Positions 1 to 10,166 of a stretch of DNA of 64,000 nucleotides are shown here, piece by piece (position 1 is the first letter of the stretch; each line of letters begins with the position of its first letter). Below the pieces are notes generated by a model that saw nothing but the letters and a program-made list of their open reading frames with translations, made no database searches and was not told the origin of the DNA. This stretch comes from Xestospongia muta (lineage: Eukaryota > Porifera > Demospongiae > Haplosclerida > Petrosiidae), in assembly GCA_963693285.1 (NCBI GenBank), contig OY848918.1, forward strand, positions 620,001 through 684,000. The letters are read 5' to 3'. The translations under genes were made by a program, and so were the position numbers.

Positions 1-803
1 CTATTAACAACCACACAACTCTATAATAATAACTTATCTCATATTGTGAACACCTATATTATAGTCACAATATTACAATTTAATGACACCACAATTATTC
101 TATTTTATATTAGTGAGGTCTGTTGACATTGTCACTTGTGTAAGCTAGATAATAACAAACAATAATAATATCATAACACTATTGCCATAATGATAATACA
201 TATAAACACTTTATACTCCCACATAAATATTACACATCCCGCACACATTTTGTAAATAATAATGTTATTGCTGATTTCCTGTGTGCTATTATGATACTAC
301 CTTGTTTTTTTGGATTGATACTAAACCATCACAAAATCATAAAGATTTTAAGCACTTGTCTATGATTCTTTTTTAAAATAACATAAATGAACCAATAGCT
401 AACAGGAAATGCCACATTTTAATAGATAATCAACAGAATTTGGGTCTATATTTCACAGTTTAATAAGCAGTAATATTGTCTGTATTCCAGACTAAACAAT
501 TTAACATTAAATAATCACACAAAAACCAGGAGATATTTTAAATTCAAATGCTTTGCCCTGGTATAAAATGACTACATAAAATAAGTAATATTGATTTTAA
601 TTATCATGATAACCAAACTTATACCAGTACAAAGCTATGGACCCTATACTTTATAATATAGCCACACCCACAAAACATTCTTTGCAGTTGCTGGTTCTGA
701 GAAGCATTCATGAGCGTACATAGATACATAATTTTCTGCGTGACAATGATTATAACTTGTAATTAATCACTTGTCAGTTATTATATTATATAGAACTACT
801 TAC
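1..803. other. Non-coding, probably intron of R1
   Basis: No exon was recognised here. The stretch around 130-240 resembles the intron that lies between the short linker exon and the X1 exon of paralogue R5 (about 21465-21540), with similar runs such as TTTATA..CTCCCACATAA. I therefore read this as intron of the minus-strand gene R1, whose remaining exons lie beyond the left edge. The interval is AT-rich and holds no open frame of note. Confidence 0.5.
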
Positions 804-1848
804 ATTGATAAACACTTGAAACAAAACATTATCTCCATCTACTGTTGGTATAACTGATATTGGAATAGTTTGAGGAACTGAAATAGAAAGATAATCAAAG
901 TTGGTAAAAGGAAATCACTGCATACACTCATTCCATATAAGGTCATGTTATGTACCTCACTAGTAGACATATTGTCACGTGCTATTTACTACATGTGTAA
1001 AGCAGTTACAATAAATGTTAGGTAGTAGGTAATTAACTTGTGCTATCAACAGTTTAGTACAATACTATGGTAGAAATACATTATCCTAAATTGAACACTA
1101 CTATAAGTATTAATGTATACTAACCTCGAACAATATAGAATGTGACATTATTACTTTCTCCTATACCAGCTCCATTAACACCAGAGACATATACTGTAGT
1201 TATATCACAGTAGTCACCAATCAGGATATACTCAGTAGTATTAACTGTATCTAGAAGTGTTCCTTGATCATCATTGATGTTATATCCAGTGATAGGTACA
1301 TTATCCAATGTATATGGTGCAGACCACTTCAATAACACACTAGATCCATTGAGAATTGTAGCAGTTAGATCTTTAACAGGAGCTAGTAAACCTACATCAA
1401 TATATCATAATAATATGACATCTATAACATTAGCTCACCTTGTATTCTTAATACAGCAATATCACTGTATACTGTCTGTGAGCCAATAGCTCTACAAGAT
1501 ATATTAGTATTGTTGTTGTATTCAAATGCTTTAGCTAATAACACTCCTCTCCATTTACCATTACCAAGATCCTCTACACCTTGTTGAGTAAATCCTCTGT
1601 TAATAACATCTGCAGCTAATGCTAGGGTACTATCAACAAGAAAAGTAATGTCTAGAGTGTTAGCTTCACAAGTGAAATCAACCGTTGAGTTGAGAGTGGT
1701 ATTGACTGACTGAGGATGAACTGTAATATCTGTAAGTATAAGAAATTGTAATGATGATGAGACAAGTATTATAACACTTACCAGCTGTTTGGACAAGAGT
1801 TGGTATAATACTCATCATCACAGTCAGTATCAAGTGTAAGGAGAACAT
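804..1848 (-). CDS. R1: Ig/FN3 cell-surface receptor, 5' part only
   Basis: This is the 5' part of a minus-strand family member. Exons by eye: signal peptide 1782-1848 (ATG at 1848, hydrophobic, ending LVQTA), Ig-like 1439-1729, FN3 1125-1391, linker 804-877. Each boundary has GT..AG, and each domain exon starts and ends in phase 1. The Ig domain has Cys in FTCEA and ISCRA but no tryptophan in the usual C-strand position. The FN3 domain keeps its core Trp (LLKWSAPYT) and is nearly identical to that of the other loci. Several N-x-S/T sites suggest glycosylation. The X1, FN3-2, membrane and tail exons should lie left of the window. A ligand-binding surface role is inferred from domain content only. 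Confidence 0.75.
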
Positions 1849-1927
1849 CTTTAGTGACTATAAATTGAGACTTTATAATATTGAGACATTATAATAATGG
1901 TACAAAAGAAGTCTACATCTCAAAGAA

Positions 1928-1947
1928 CCAGACTACCTTAAGTCTGG
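1928..1947. promoter_or_regulatory. Conserved upstream palindrome of R1
   Basis: CCAGACTACCTTAAGTCTGG lies 80 bp upstream of the R1 start codon. Its arms CCAGACT and AGTCTGG are inverted repeats. Near-identical copies sit 72 bp upstream of R5 (22474) and 70 bp upstream of R7 (35047), followed each time by GACT(T/C)AC. Retention of both arms suggests a dimeric transcription factor site or a core promoter element, although shared descent alone could also explain it. Confidence 0.5.
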
Positions 1948-2049
1948 ACTTACTGACTACACCAACACGGCTTAATATCTATATATGTAGTTTATATTAT
2001 AAGATGAGGTTATCAAACCTGAAGAGAAAAAGTCGTATAGATACCGGAA

Positions 2050-3211
2050 ACAACAAATCGTGAGTTGACCCCACCCATTCAATTGTCATCCAATATAATT
2101 AGTTGCTGATTGCTATGTACTTTGTGTCTAGTAATCTAAGTAGTGATTTCCATACTGCCATTCCGACTGTGGTCTTGTTGGTATGTTTGTACTGCCATCC
2201 CAACATTTAATTGCTTGTTTATTTATTTGTATCACACTATCATAGGGGTGGGGGAAGCAAAATAAGATTGATCAGACCAATCCAAATTGAAGGGTGAAAA
2301 GGGGGGCGAGGCTTTCCCCCAGGAAAAATTTAGCATGGGATTAATTTTAGTGTATTATATCTAATAAAATTATAAAATATAGTTCATTGATGCAGTCCAA
2401 AATGCTTACACCTCTCATCATTGGCAGTCACAAAATCATTTAGAGTATCCTTAAGGCTAACTGTATGAATTAGGTGCTTGTGAATGTGTAAGACCATAAC
2501 ATTGTTCATCCTTTGTTGTGTTAGAGATAGGTTTTTATTCTGCACATAGCTGAACCACTTCTTTCTGATATTGGATTAGTGGCAGGGATTAACAAGACAA
2601 ACTTGATAACTAGAGCAACCTGATGTAGAAGCAGAACCTGAGTACTAGTGGTTGGATTAGTTTGAATATGCTTATGGACATCAAAAAAAAACAATACTGC
2701 TGCCAGAACCAATGGTAGTATTATTTTAATCACATTACAATAAATTTATAAAATTAATCATGACATTATAATAATTTGTCATGACCGAAATATTGGTCAG
2801 GTCTTGGCCTGACTGGTCTGGGCACTAAGCCCAGGCCAGTATCATGATTGGTACTTACTGGTGTCTCTGGCATAGAGTAATCAAGTTGGATTAGGAAATA
2901 GTAATATAGATGTCATGTTCTAGAGCTAAATTCATATAACATGGTTGTTTCATTTTTACATGTTGATGATCACTTTGTCATTGATACAAATACATAGCCC
3001 TTTATGATATTATAATAGAAATAAGTCCTAAAACAACAAACATTCCTTTCTTACCTCAATTGTATGGTCAAACACAAATAGATGATAGTAGATAGAAAGA
3101 GAATGACTTCAGATGATATTAAAGAACTTTTATATCACACATATCTGAAGACCCACCAGAATTTAAGTGTTGTGTGCTTTGGAAAACATATATAAAGTTT
3201 TTAATACCATA
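2050..3211. other. Intergenic block, duplicated elsewhere in the window
   Basis: No exon was recognised. The block carries text that recurs at 22940-23130, 25690-25880 and 37300-37990, for example TGATTTCCATACTGCCATTCC near 2149 and the region around CTTTATGATATTATAATAGAAATAAGTCC near 3000. These are copies of the same upstream flank left by segmental duplication of R-type genes. A short G-rich stretch at 2246-2330 has no counterpart that I noticed. Confidence 0.5.
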
Positions 3212-3283
3212 TATGAAGTCATTGTCTTACTATCTACTTTCATGAAAGTTCATGAAAGTAGATAGTAAGACAATGACTTCATA
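3212..3283. repeat. Perfect 35-bp-arm palindrome
   Basis: The left arm 3212-3246 and right arm 3249-3283 are exact reverse complements, separated by only AG. The related copy near 37864-37890 carries just one arm and then runs on differently. The palindrome therefore arose at this copy by inverted duplication rather than being an ancestral feature. DNA of this shape can extrude as a cruciform, and it lies only about 80 bp from the end of the transposon that starts near 3367. Confidence 0.85.
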
Positions 3284-3515
3284 AATATGAATGAACTGGT
3301 GACAGACAACATAATTATGAAGTGTAAGTATAAAATAATAATCAATAATAGCAGTGAAATAAATTGTATAGACCTTTTCAGTTTTCAGCTCCAACATGTG
3401 AAGGAATGTTAATGAATTCACGACGTGGGTGCGGTCAGGTTACACCCACTGGGAGGAAAAAACCATGTGGACCATAAGTGTTTAGTGTAGAGAAAAGCAG
3501 TTGTAGAGTTCTAAT

Positions 3516-3858
3516 ATGCCCAAGAATTGCTGTGTGGTACACTGTATCAACTGGTTGGGAAAGACGGAAGGACTGAGGTTTTTCAGATTCGCTCTTAATG
3601 ACCAGGAACGCTGCAAAAAGTGGATAGCAGCAGTTAGAAGGGAAAACTGGCAACCAGTGAAGAGCACTAGGATATGCAATGAATATTTTGTTAATGGTAA
3701 GACACTCTATTTGCTGATGACTCATGCAGTATCATTTCCTCTCTAACTTACTATTTTGTCACTGTAGGGGAGCCTAACTCCAGTCCAAGTCATCCTGACT
3801 ATGTACCAAGTGTTTTTCCTTCAGTTTACAAGCAAAAATTAATATTAATTTTACCTTA
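3516..3858 (+). pseudogene. THAP zinc-finger exon pair of transposon
   Basis: Exon 1 (3516-3696) starts MPKNCCVVHC and contains the C2CH THAP pattern: C-x4-C near the N-terminus, then ERCKKWIAAV, and finally CNEYF. An intron with GTAAGA..TGTAG (3697-3767) leads to exon 2 at 3768, reading GEPNSSPSHPDYVPSVFP, the typical end of a THAP domain. The frame then meets a stop near 3856 shortly after VYKQKL. THAP domains bind transposon ends or target DNA. Here only the DNA-binding domain remains, and the transposase that would normally follow is absent. The element is probably non-autonomous. Confidence 0.8.
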
Positions 3859-4528
3859 ATGAAACATTGATTCCATATACACAGACTTGAAGTCTTGGCA
3901 GTATAACCATTCCTAACAGCGTGCTCAATCTTAAACAGTACAGCTGCCACATGTGAGCAGCCTTCAGCCAAGCTGCAAAAATATGAACAATGGGATGAGT
4001 TGGTGATGGCAGCTGATGCAAAAACAAACAGCTAGCTTAGATAAACTCACCCAGCCATGCACTTGCAATGTGCTGTGATAATAGTTTCACTAGATTAAAC
4101 AGCTATCCACAGTTCATAAGCCATATTTGGAGGCTTCATGCTTGGATTAACCTTGGCAGTGACTACACCCAACGAAGAGTTGACAGTCCAAATTAATACA
4201 GTTTGGACAAAACCACTTTGAAAGAAATTGTAGGCTTGTAGGCTTTTCATGTCTAGTAGCTCCTGTTGACTATAAACACCAGGTCTTCTAATGAAATATC
4301 CAAATATGTGTCCATATTCAATCTGGGGCCATGCAGTCTGCATGATGCAGACATACTGTCTGAAAACCGCTTTAACTGATTCTCTTCATCAAGGTAAGGA
4401 TCATCTTTCTCCGTAAGCCCCAATACCTCAAGGTGTTTGAGGTACCTTTTCTTCACTACAGGATCGATAGATAGTAAGTAGTCGCTTAGAGTGAAACCTC
4501 TGAAGAAGGGACACTTTGGGAATTTCAT
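3774..4528 (-). pseudogene. SWIM-type zinc finger protein fragment of transposon
   Basis: Read on the minus strand, 4253-4528 gives a start with SDYLLSIDPVVKKRYL, and 4095-4343 continues in another frame with WPQIEYGHIFGYFI and QAYNFFQSGF, so there is a frameshift near 4330. A TAA then follows WIAV near 4092. Beyond it lie AHCKCMAG, a splice donor, an acceptor at about 3970, and LAEGCSHVAAVLFKIEHAV. Together these make a SWIM finger (CxC..CxH). The same order is known in transposon-borne proteins that carry a C-terminal YqaJ-like nuclease, but no nuclease part is present here. One frameshift, one nonsense codon and the missing C-terminus make this a dead gene. Confidence 0.75.
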
Positions 4529-5407
4529 TTTTGTCCTTTGTAGAGAGGTTGTCCTCTTCTTGGAGGTTCCTCTTGAAACTTAGCAGAATGTTTTTAATAC
4601 AATTTCTTCAAAACAATAAAAGGTTTAAATTCCTCAGAAAGCTAGTATAAAACGAAAAAATGAATAAACATAATTATACATGCATAACATGATTACTGGC
4701 TGCTGACAAGCCAAGAGTCTAAAGTAGTTTGTCTTGTTGCCTTAATTTGTATATATGATACATCATCAATGATAGATCCTATTTTAAAATCTTCTGTTGG
4801 GTGCCCTCAGCTTTCAAGAAAGTGCTGTACTTCTAAATATTCATCAACAGATGTAAAAATACGGCTTTGCTGTAGTCACAGGGAAGAAGGTTAACAGAGG
4901 TGCTGGGTATGGGTTAGAGATCCCTTGCACTTACCTTTTGTGTGGACCAAAAGCCTACATTATTAAATTGAAGGAGATTATTATTAAATAATCATAATTA
5001 TCATTAGAAACTTTAATAATAATTAGTGTAGGTAATTATTTTTAAATTTTCTATGGTGGGTCTGGTTATTTGGCTGTTCCGGGAGGTAATTTTGGGTGGC
5101 GCGTTACCTGTCAGTCTTCCTCGACTGTCTGTTGTACAGAATTCAGAGGTGGTCACTTTTCGAAGGTTACAGTCTTGTATAATATATAAGAAATTGATTC
5201 GGGGACGGACGTTTTGTCCGTTATATAGAGGTAGTCCCCTTCTCGGAGAGTCCCCCATTCGAGGTTTCACTGTATTTGCATTGCATTCTTTCACATTAGC
5301 TACTGTAGTCGACGTGGTTTTCTTTCCCCTAGTGGGTGTAACCCGACCGCACCCACATCGTGAATCTCATTAACATTCTTCACAAGTTGGAGCTGAAAAG
5401 GTCTATT

Positions 5408-5878
5408 AATTATTATTTTCAGCGTTTGTGTGGTTTTCTTATAGAAAGACCAAGTACATGTATATTGCAGTAATATCTATGTTCATGGATAAAGATACTC
5501 ATCTTATATCAAATAATATCAGATAACAATCAGTCATTAAGATGTAGATATTGATTGACCATGGCTTAACTCTCTGTTTTGTATTTTACTTCATTATTTC
5601 ACAACTTCTCACTTCTACTGTACTGTCATTTTAAGTTACAGAATACTAGAAACTTAGATCAGTCCTGCACCAATATCATAGTGTTCATAATAAGACTTTA
5701 TGTTCTATGAGAATTTGGTATGAAAGGAAATAAGATTAAAGTTATATACACACATTATAAACAATGTTGGTTTATAATGAGAATATTTGGCTTAGTATAA
5801 GATATAGTATTAATGAATTATCTTGGGAACCTATTGCAGCAACAAGACCTATGGTATGTAATAGACTATAATATAGTG
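5408..5878. other. Intergenic, no gene seen
   Basis: This AT-rich stretch continues the flank interrupted by the THAP transposon. It matches about 37985-38300 (for example TGTATATTGCAGTAATATC and TAATATCAGATAACAATCAGTCATTAAGATGTAGATATT). It then runs into the 3' flank of the tail relic at 5879. No exon or RNA gene was recognised. Confidence 0.5.
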
Positions 5879-6830
5879 TTAAGAATTTGTGTCCATGGAA
5901 TCTTCTTCAACATGATCAGGTAATGGTTCTTCATCATCATGATATCCTTTCTGTGATACTATTATTTCACTGGTAAGAGAAGGAGATGTTAGTCCTCCAG
6001 TGATCTCTTCATCATTGGACATTTGTTTGGTAGTATCTGATGTCTTGTTAGTATTAGCTGGTATAGGAGGTGGTATCTTGTACATTAGCCGGTATTATAG
6101 TAATACTAGGTATTGGTGGCTCTATATCATCATAAGATGGAGGATGTTGTTCTGTTTTTGGTGAAAAATGAAGTATATCAGAGTACACTACTTTATCACT
6201 AGATGGGGGACGAGCTTGAAGATGCTTTTTAGAAAATTCCTCAAGTTCTCGATAAACAACTGTTTCTTTTTTCTACACAATAAAATAGCATTATATACAA
6301 TCTCTTAATATTATTATTACTTCAGTAGAAAGTACCTTCTCTTCAATGCTAATTCCCTCTACTCCTTCAACACTCTCAGAACTCTTAGTATAAGTTATTG
6401 ACTGAGTACTGACAATCTATAATATTAATAATAATAATAATATTAATAATATATCATATAATAACTTACTGATGGTCTATTATTAGCATCAGCTAATAAA
6501 CTATTATCATTATTTTTTATTGTTTTCTATTGACATTTTTAATACAATGTTATAGGACTAAATTAACTCACTTTCCTTCCTATAACATTGATAACATAGC
6601 ATACAGAATAAAAAACTTAATCACTATGAATATTCCACCCAAAATACCAGCAACAATATAACCCCTTATTATATTATAAATAATATAGTAGTTATTAAAC
6701 TATGAACTGACATATTGGTAATGTTGACGTAGTTGATAATGTTGTATTCACAGTATTAATTGGTGCAGCAGTTGCTGTCACAGTATTGTTAAATCAGATT
6801 GAATTCACAGTATTGTTAAATTTATTATTT
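5879..6830 (-). pseudogene. Orphan 3' part: membrane and Pro/Asp tail relic
   Basis: On the minus strand this holds a Thr-rich stalk remnant (about 6720-6800), a membrane segment near 6600-6660, juxtamembrane exons near 6300-6420, and a tail exon 5879-6280 with VVYSDILHFSP, PPSYDDIEP and the final NDEEITGGL..EEDSMDTNS. No Ig or FN3 exon lies upstream. The next gene to the right is R2 on the opposite strand. The single 39-bp repeat unit has lost 8 bp at about 6085 (GTACAAGATACC where intact copies have GTACAAGATGATGATATACC), so the N- and C-terminal halves of the tail are in different frames. Closest relatives are the R5 and R6 tails. It is most likely a stranded 3' end left by recombination. 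Confidence 0.65.
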
Positions 6831-7279
6831 ATAAGATCTGTCATGTGGATTCAAATCCTTTAACTAAAACTTTGAGTCCTTGAAATTTATTGAAAAAACA
6901 TTGGGAATCTCATTTAGAGTATGATGTTAAAATTTTTACTACATGAAACACCTTCATTTGACTAAAATACTACACACGCACACAAACACATTATAATATA
7001 TATATTATATATATTATTATAATGTAGGTGCTGTATAAGAATTAATACACATCTTTAAATTACTGGAGTATAATAGATCTTTAACATTTACTCTAATAGC
7101 TATAGAGCTGGTTACGCAATATTTATGATTTTAAAAAACTGACATTTAACAAATATACTAGGAATATGTTGATACACAGAGTTTGTCTAGCTTCTGACTT
7201 AATCTTTGATCTTATTCACCTTCACACTGCTCTCTTAATACGTCTGCTTTTCCTTTCTTTTTAAGGTCCTTTCGATAAT

Positions 7280-7376
7280 CGACTCCACCCAACAACATTC
7301 CATTTTATCCGTTAATCATATGTTTCTTTCTGTTTACAAGTGAATTGTAGAATTTTCCATCTGTACTATATCAAAG
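7280..7376 (+). promoter_or_regulatory. Upstream region shared by R2, R12 and R13
   Basis: The last 100 bp before the R2 start codon, from CTCCACCCAACAACATTCC through TGTTTCTTTCTGTTTACAAG, recurs almost unchanged before R13 (53577-53672) and in reverse before R12 (51710-51805). Its conservation across three loci, one inverted, marks it as a likely promoter. No TATA box is clear. Confidence 0.5.
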
Positions 7377-8831
7377 ATGTCTACCTTATACTTAATACTG
7401 ATTGTGATAGATATTGTACTAACTCTTGTCCAAACAGTTGGTAAGTAACACAATATTGCTATTATATATAATAATATTACTGTTATATAGAGATCATAGT
7501 TCATCCTCAGTCAGTCAATACCATTCTCAACTCAACAGTTTATTTTACTTGTGAAGCTGATGTTTCTTTGATTGTATTTGAAGTTAATAATGAGATAGCA
7601 TCTCTTAATATTATAGAAAACAGAGGGTTTCAACAAATGTCTACAGAGACTCTCATTGGCAATAAATGGAGAAGAGTATTATTAACTAAAGCATTACAAG
7701 ATAATAACAATACTAATATATCATGTACAGCATATGGTTCTCTAGAGAATATTAACAGTGACATAGCTGTATTAAGAATACAAGGTGAGCTAATGTTATA
7801 GATGTCATATTATTATGATATATTGATGTAGGTTTACTAGCTCCTGTTAAAGATCTAACTGCTAAAGTTCTCAATGGATCTAGTGTGTTACTGATGTGGT
7901 CTGCACCATATACATTGGATAATGTACCTATCACTGGATATAACATCAATGATGATCAAGGAACACTTCTAGACACAGTTAATACTACTGAGTACATCCT
8001 GACATCTAGTAATGATGATCCATGTAATGTAACTACTGTATATGTCTCTGGTATTAATGGAGCTGGTATAGGAGATAGTAATAATGTCATGTACTACATT
8101 GCTAGAGGTAACACATTTCAATATTTAGCAATAGTGTGAATTGTTTATCATTGATTTCTCCTTTTTCTTTTAGTTCCTCAAACTGTTCAAGTATCAGTTG
8201 TACCAAATGTAGAGAGAAAGATTACTTTATTCAATGTGTTTATCAATGTCAGTTTAATAGTATAATATGTATATTATAACTAATAGATTCATGTGTATTT
8301 TAATGTACTTCATTTTGTTTAATTAATTTTGTTAGATTATCTTCTTTACTAGATTAGTAATCTATGTATTGGTGAGTATCCTACTAATGTTACAGTAAAT
8401 ATCAAGGACTCTAATGATGTTCTACAACAAACATTACCTCCAAGATCTGCCAAAGAAAATACTACATTTACTATTCTGTCCTACATAAATAATGAAGTCA
8501 ATTTGATGTTCAATATACCAGTGAGTCTACCCAATAGTGGTTACTATATACGATTACCATAGTTACTGTAGATTATTCTGGAATGTTCATCTGAAGCTCC
8601 AGAGAATGCTACAGTCACTGTTCAATGTGATGATGTAGTTATATTTAATAAAACATATCTGTTATATAGAATATTTAAGACAACCAGTGTAGTAGCATCA
8701 CCTGAGTCTTCTCCTAGTAAAACAATTATTTTTCTGTCATGTTTATGTTGATGTTAATTCTTTTTTTAGTTACATTTGTTGTTCTTTCATTTCTTATATT
8801 TATCATCATTATATTTAATTGTTATAGTTAG
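7377..8831 (+). CDS. R2: short Ig/FN3 receptor with almost no tail, 360 aa
   Basis: Exons: signal peptide 7377-7440, Ig 7491-7784, FN3 7832-8107, linker 8174-8247, fused X exon 8353-8520, X2 part 8572-8716, membrane 8770-8831. All joins keep frame and total 1083 nt. Residues: signal peptide 1-21, Ig 22-119, FN3 120-211, X region 212-340, membrane 341-360. Odd point: at about 8442 the X1 exon jumps directly into the linker that normally follows FN3-2 (LQQT then LPPRSAKEN), so an internal deletion removed the second FN3 while keeping the frame. X2 is also cut short, and the hydrophobic segment ends NCYS-stop, leaving no signalling tail. It could act as a decoy or partner chain. The final two exons are the least certain. 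Confidence 0.7.
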
Positions 8832-10166
8832 ATGTACTTACAAATACTCAAAACTTAAACTAAGTTAGTTTATATCATTTATTGATATCTCTAATGATAT
8901 TCTAATAATATTTGTTCATAGGCAATCACAATTATTTTCCTTCACAATCTTTCATATAAAACTGAAGTGTCAGTTAATAAATCCTCAAATACCACACCCA
9001 CATAGTTTTCTCAGAGCACAGTCTGACTATCATGATTTATGTAATATGATTTTATTATTTAATAACAAGTCTTATTATGAGAGATCCTTAGTTACCAAGA
9101 GATAACAATACTATTACTTATCAATAGTTATAATATGTACACATAAATAGTTAATAAACAATGTGAATGTACTTTATTTAAAATGCTGTCAATAATTTAA
9201 ACTTTAATATATATTGTATTGATATATTAGTTAGGGATGTGAAACAATACCTGATTGATATTGGTGCACTGACTATAGGCATACATAGTTAAGATTGACA
9301 AGATATGGAATACAAGCATCACATATAATGCTTGCTTATTTTATTACTAGTCATTGTTTTTGATCACATCTCATTAATCAGGGGAAGTACAAATCATAAT
9401 GGTAGCTATACAACTGTTACAAACAACTGTCATTGCTCCTAATTCAGTTTATAACCTTAGAGAGACAACATGACTGATAGTAAGTGTAATGATTATCAGT
9501 GTTTAACAATTGAGAGTTATTAACACCTTGTATCATCAAATAACACTATCAAATAAAATTGAAAAGTTCACTTTTTGGGGGGAAAACTCATTTTAGAAGA
9601 ATTATTCATAAAAAATCATGTAAATCAATCATCATAATAAGTGATGAATTTTTATCAACAATCCAGGGGGATACATAGACTTACATAGTGACATGTGCTG
9701 TAACTAATCACATTAGATAGAATATTATCTCACCAGTATAGTTATATACACTATTCAAAGTAACAGAGAATCTTCTACCCTCACTGTCTCTCTTTTGATG
9801 TCTTCTTCTCAAATACTAACTTATCTTTTCTCTAGTTTAGTTACAAATGTATGTTATCAGACACCCTTTTATTCAAGAGCTTGTAATAATAAAATTATTA
9901 TTTCCTGCTTCTGGACATCTATAAATTAAACTTTATTGTCAGTAACCATTTCAAGTGGTAAGTAGATATTGTGATCATTAACTATTGTCTTCTTTAATAG
10001 AACCAATGTCAATTAATTCTAGTGTGGATACAAGATAATGTAAAATTAAGTGTTTATTTGTAAAACTGAAGTCAAGCCACTGAATTATGACTATTGATCA
10101 GGTGTCACTGTATTTGGTATATTATCAAACATTTATTAAACTGAATTATTACAATGATAATTCTAT
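8832..10166. other. Intergenic with a small tail-exon relic
   Basis: No complete gene was seen. At about 9066-9128 on the plus strand, GTCTTATTATGAGAGATCC..ACCAAGAGATAAC resembles the last coding exon of Pro/Asp tails (compare R6 at 26423-26481, minus strand), so it is a scrap of an old tail. The stretch 9930-10160 is repeated at about 42330-42560, in each case just beyond a Tyr-motif tail gene, showing that the duplication included the 3' flank. Confidence 0.5.

Larger units (their letters stand above)
3367..5407. mobile_element. THAP/SWIM DNA transposon, degenerate, long TIRs
   Basis: The two ends form long imperfect terminal inverted repeats. 3367-3470 matches the reverse complement of about 5310-5407, sharing TATAGACCTTTTCAG, CAGCTCCAAC, TTAATGA and GTGGGTGCGGTC. 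The left end carries an extra TTTTCAG. Inside are a plus-strand THAP zinc finger (3516) and a convergent minus-strand gene piece with a SWIM zinc finger (3774-4528). THAP transposase plus a SWIM/YqaJ-type companion is how I remember ISL2EU-like elements, so that assignment is tentative. No transposase catalytic core or YqaJ nuclease was found, so this copy looks internally deleted. The uninterrupted paralogous locus near 37960-37990 marks the insertion point, but the exact target duplication is not resolvable by eye. Confidence 0.8.

Noticed and set aside
5053..5373. 106-residue plus-strand open frame ending in the transposon's right TIR
   Set aside because: It covers the terminal inverted repeat and has no domain; the frame is likely accidental.
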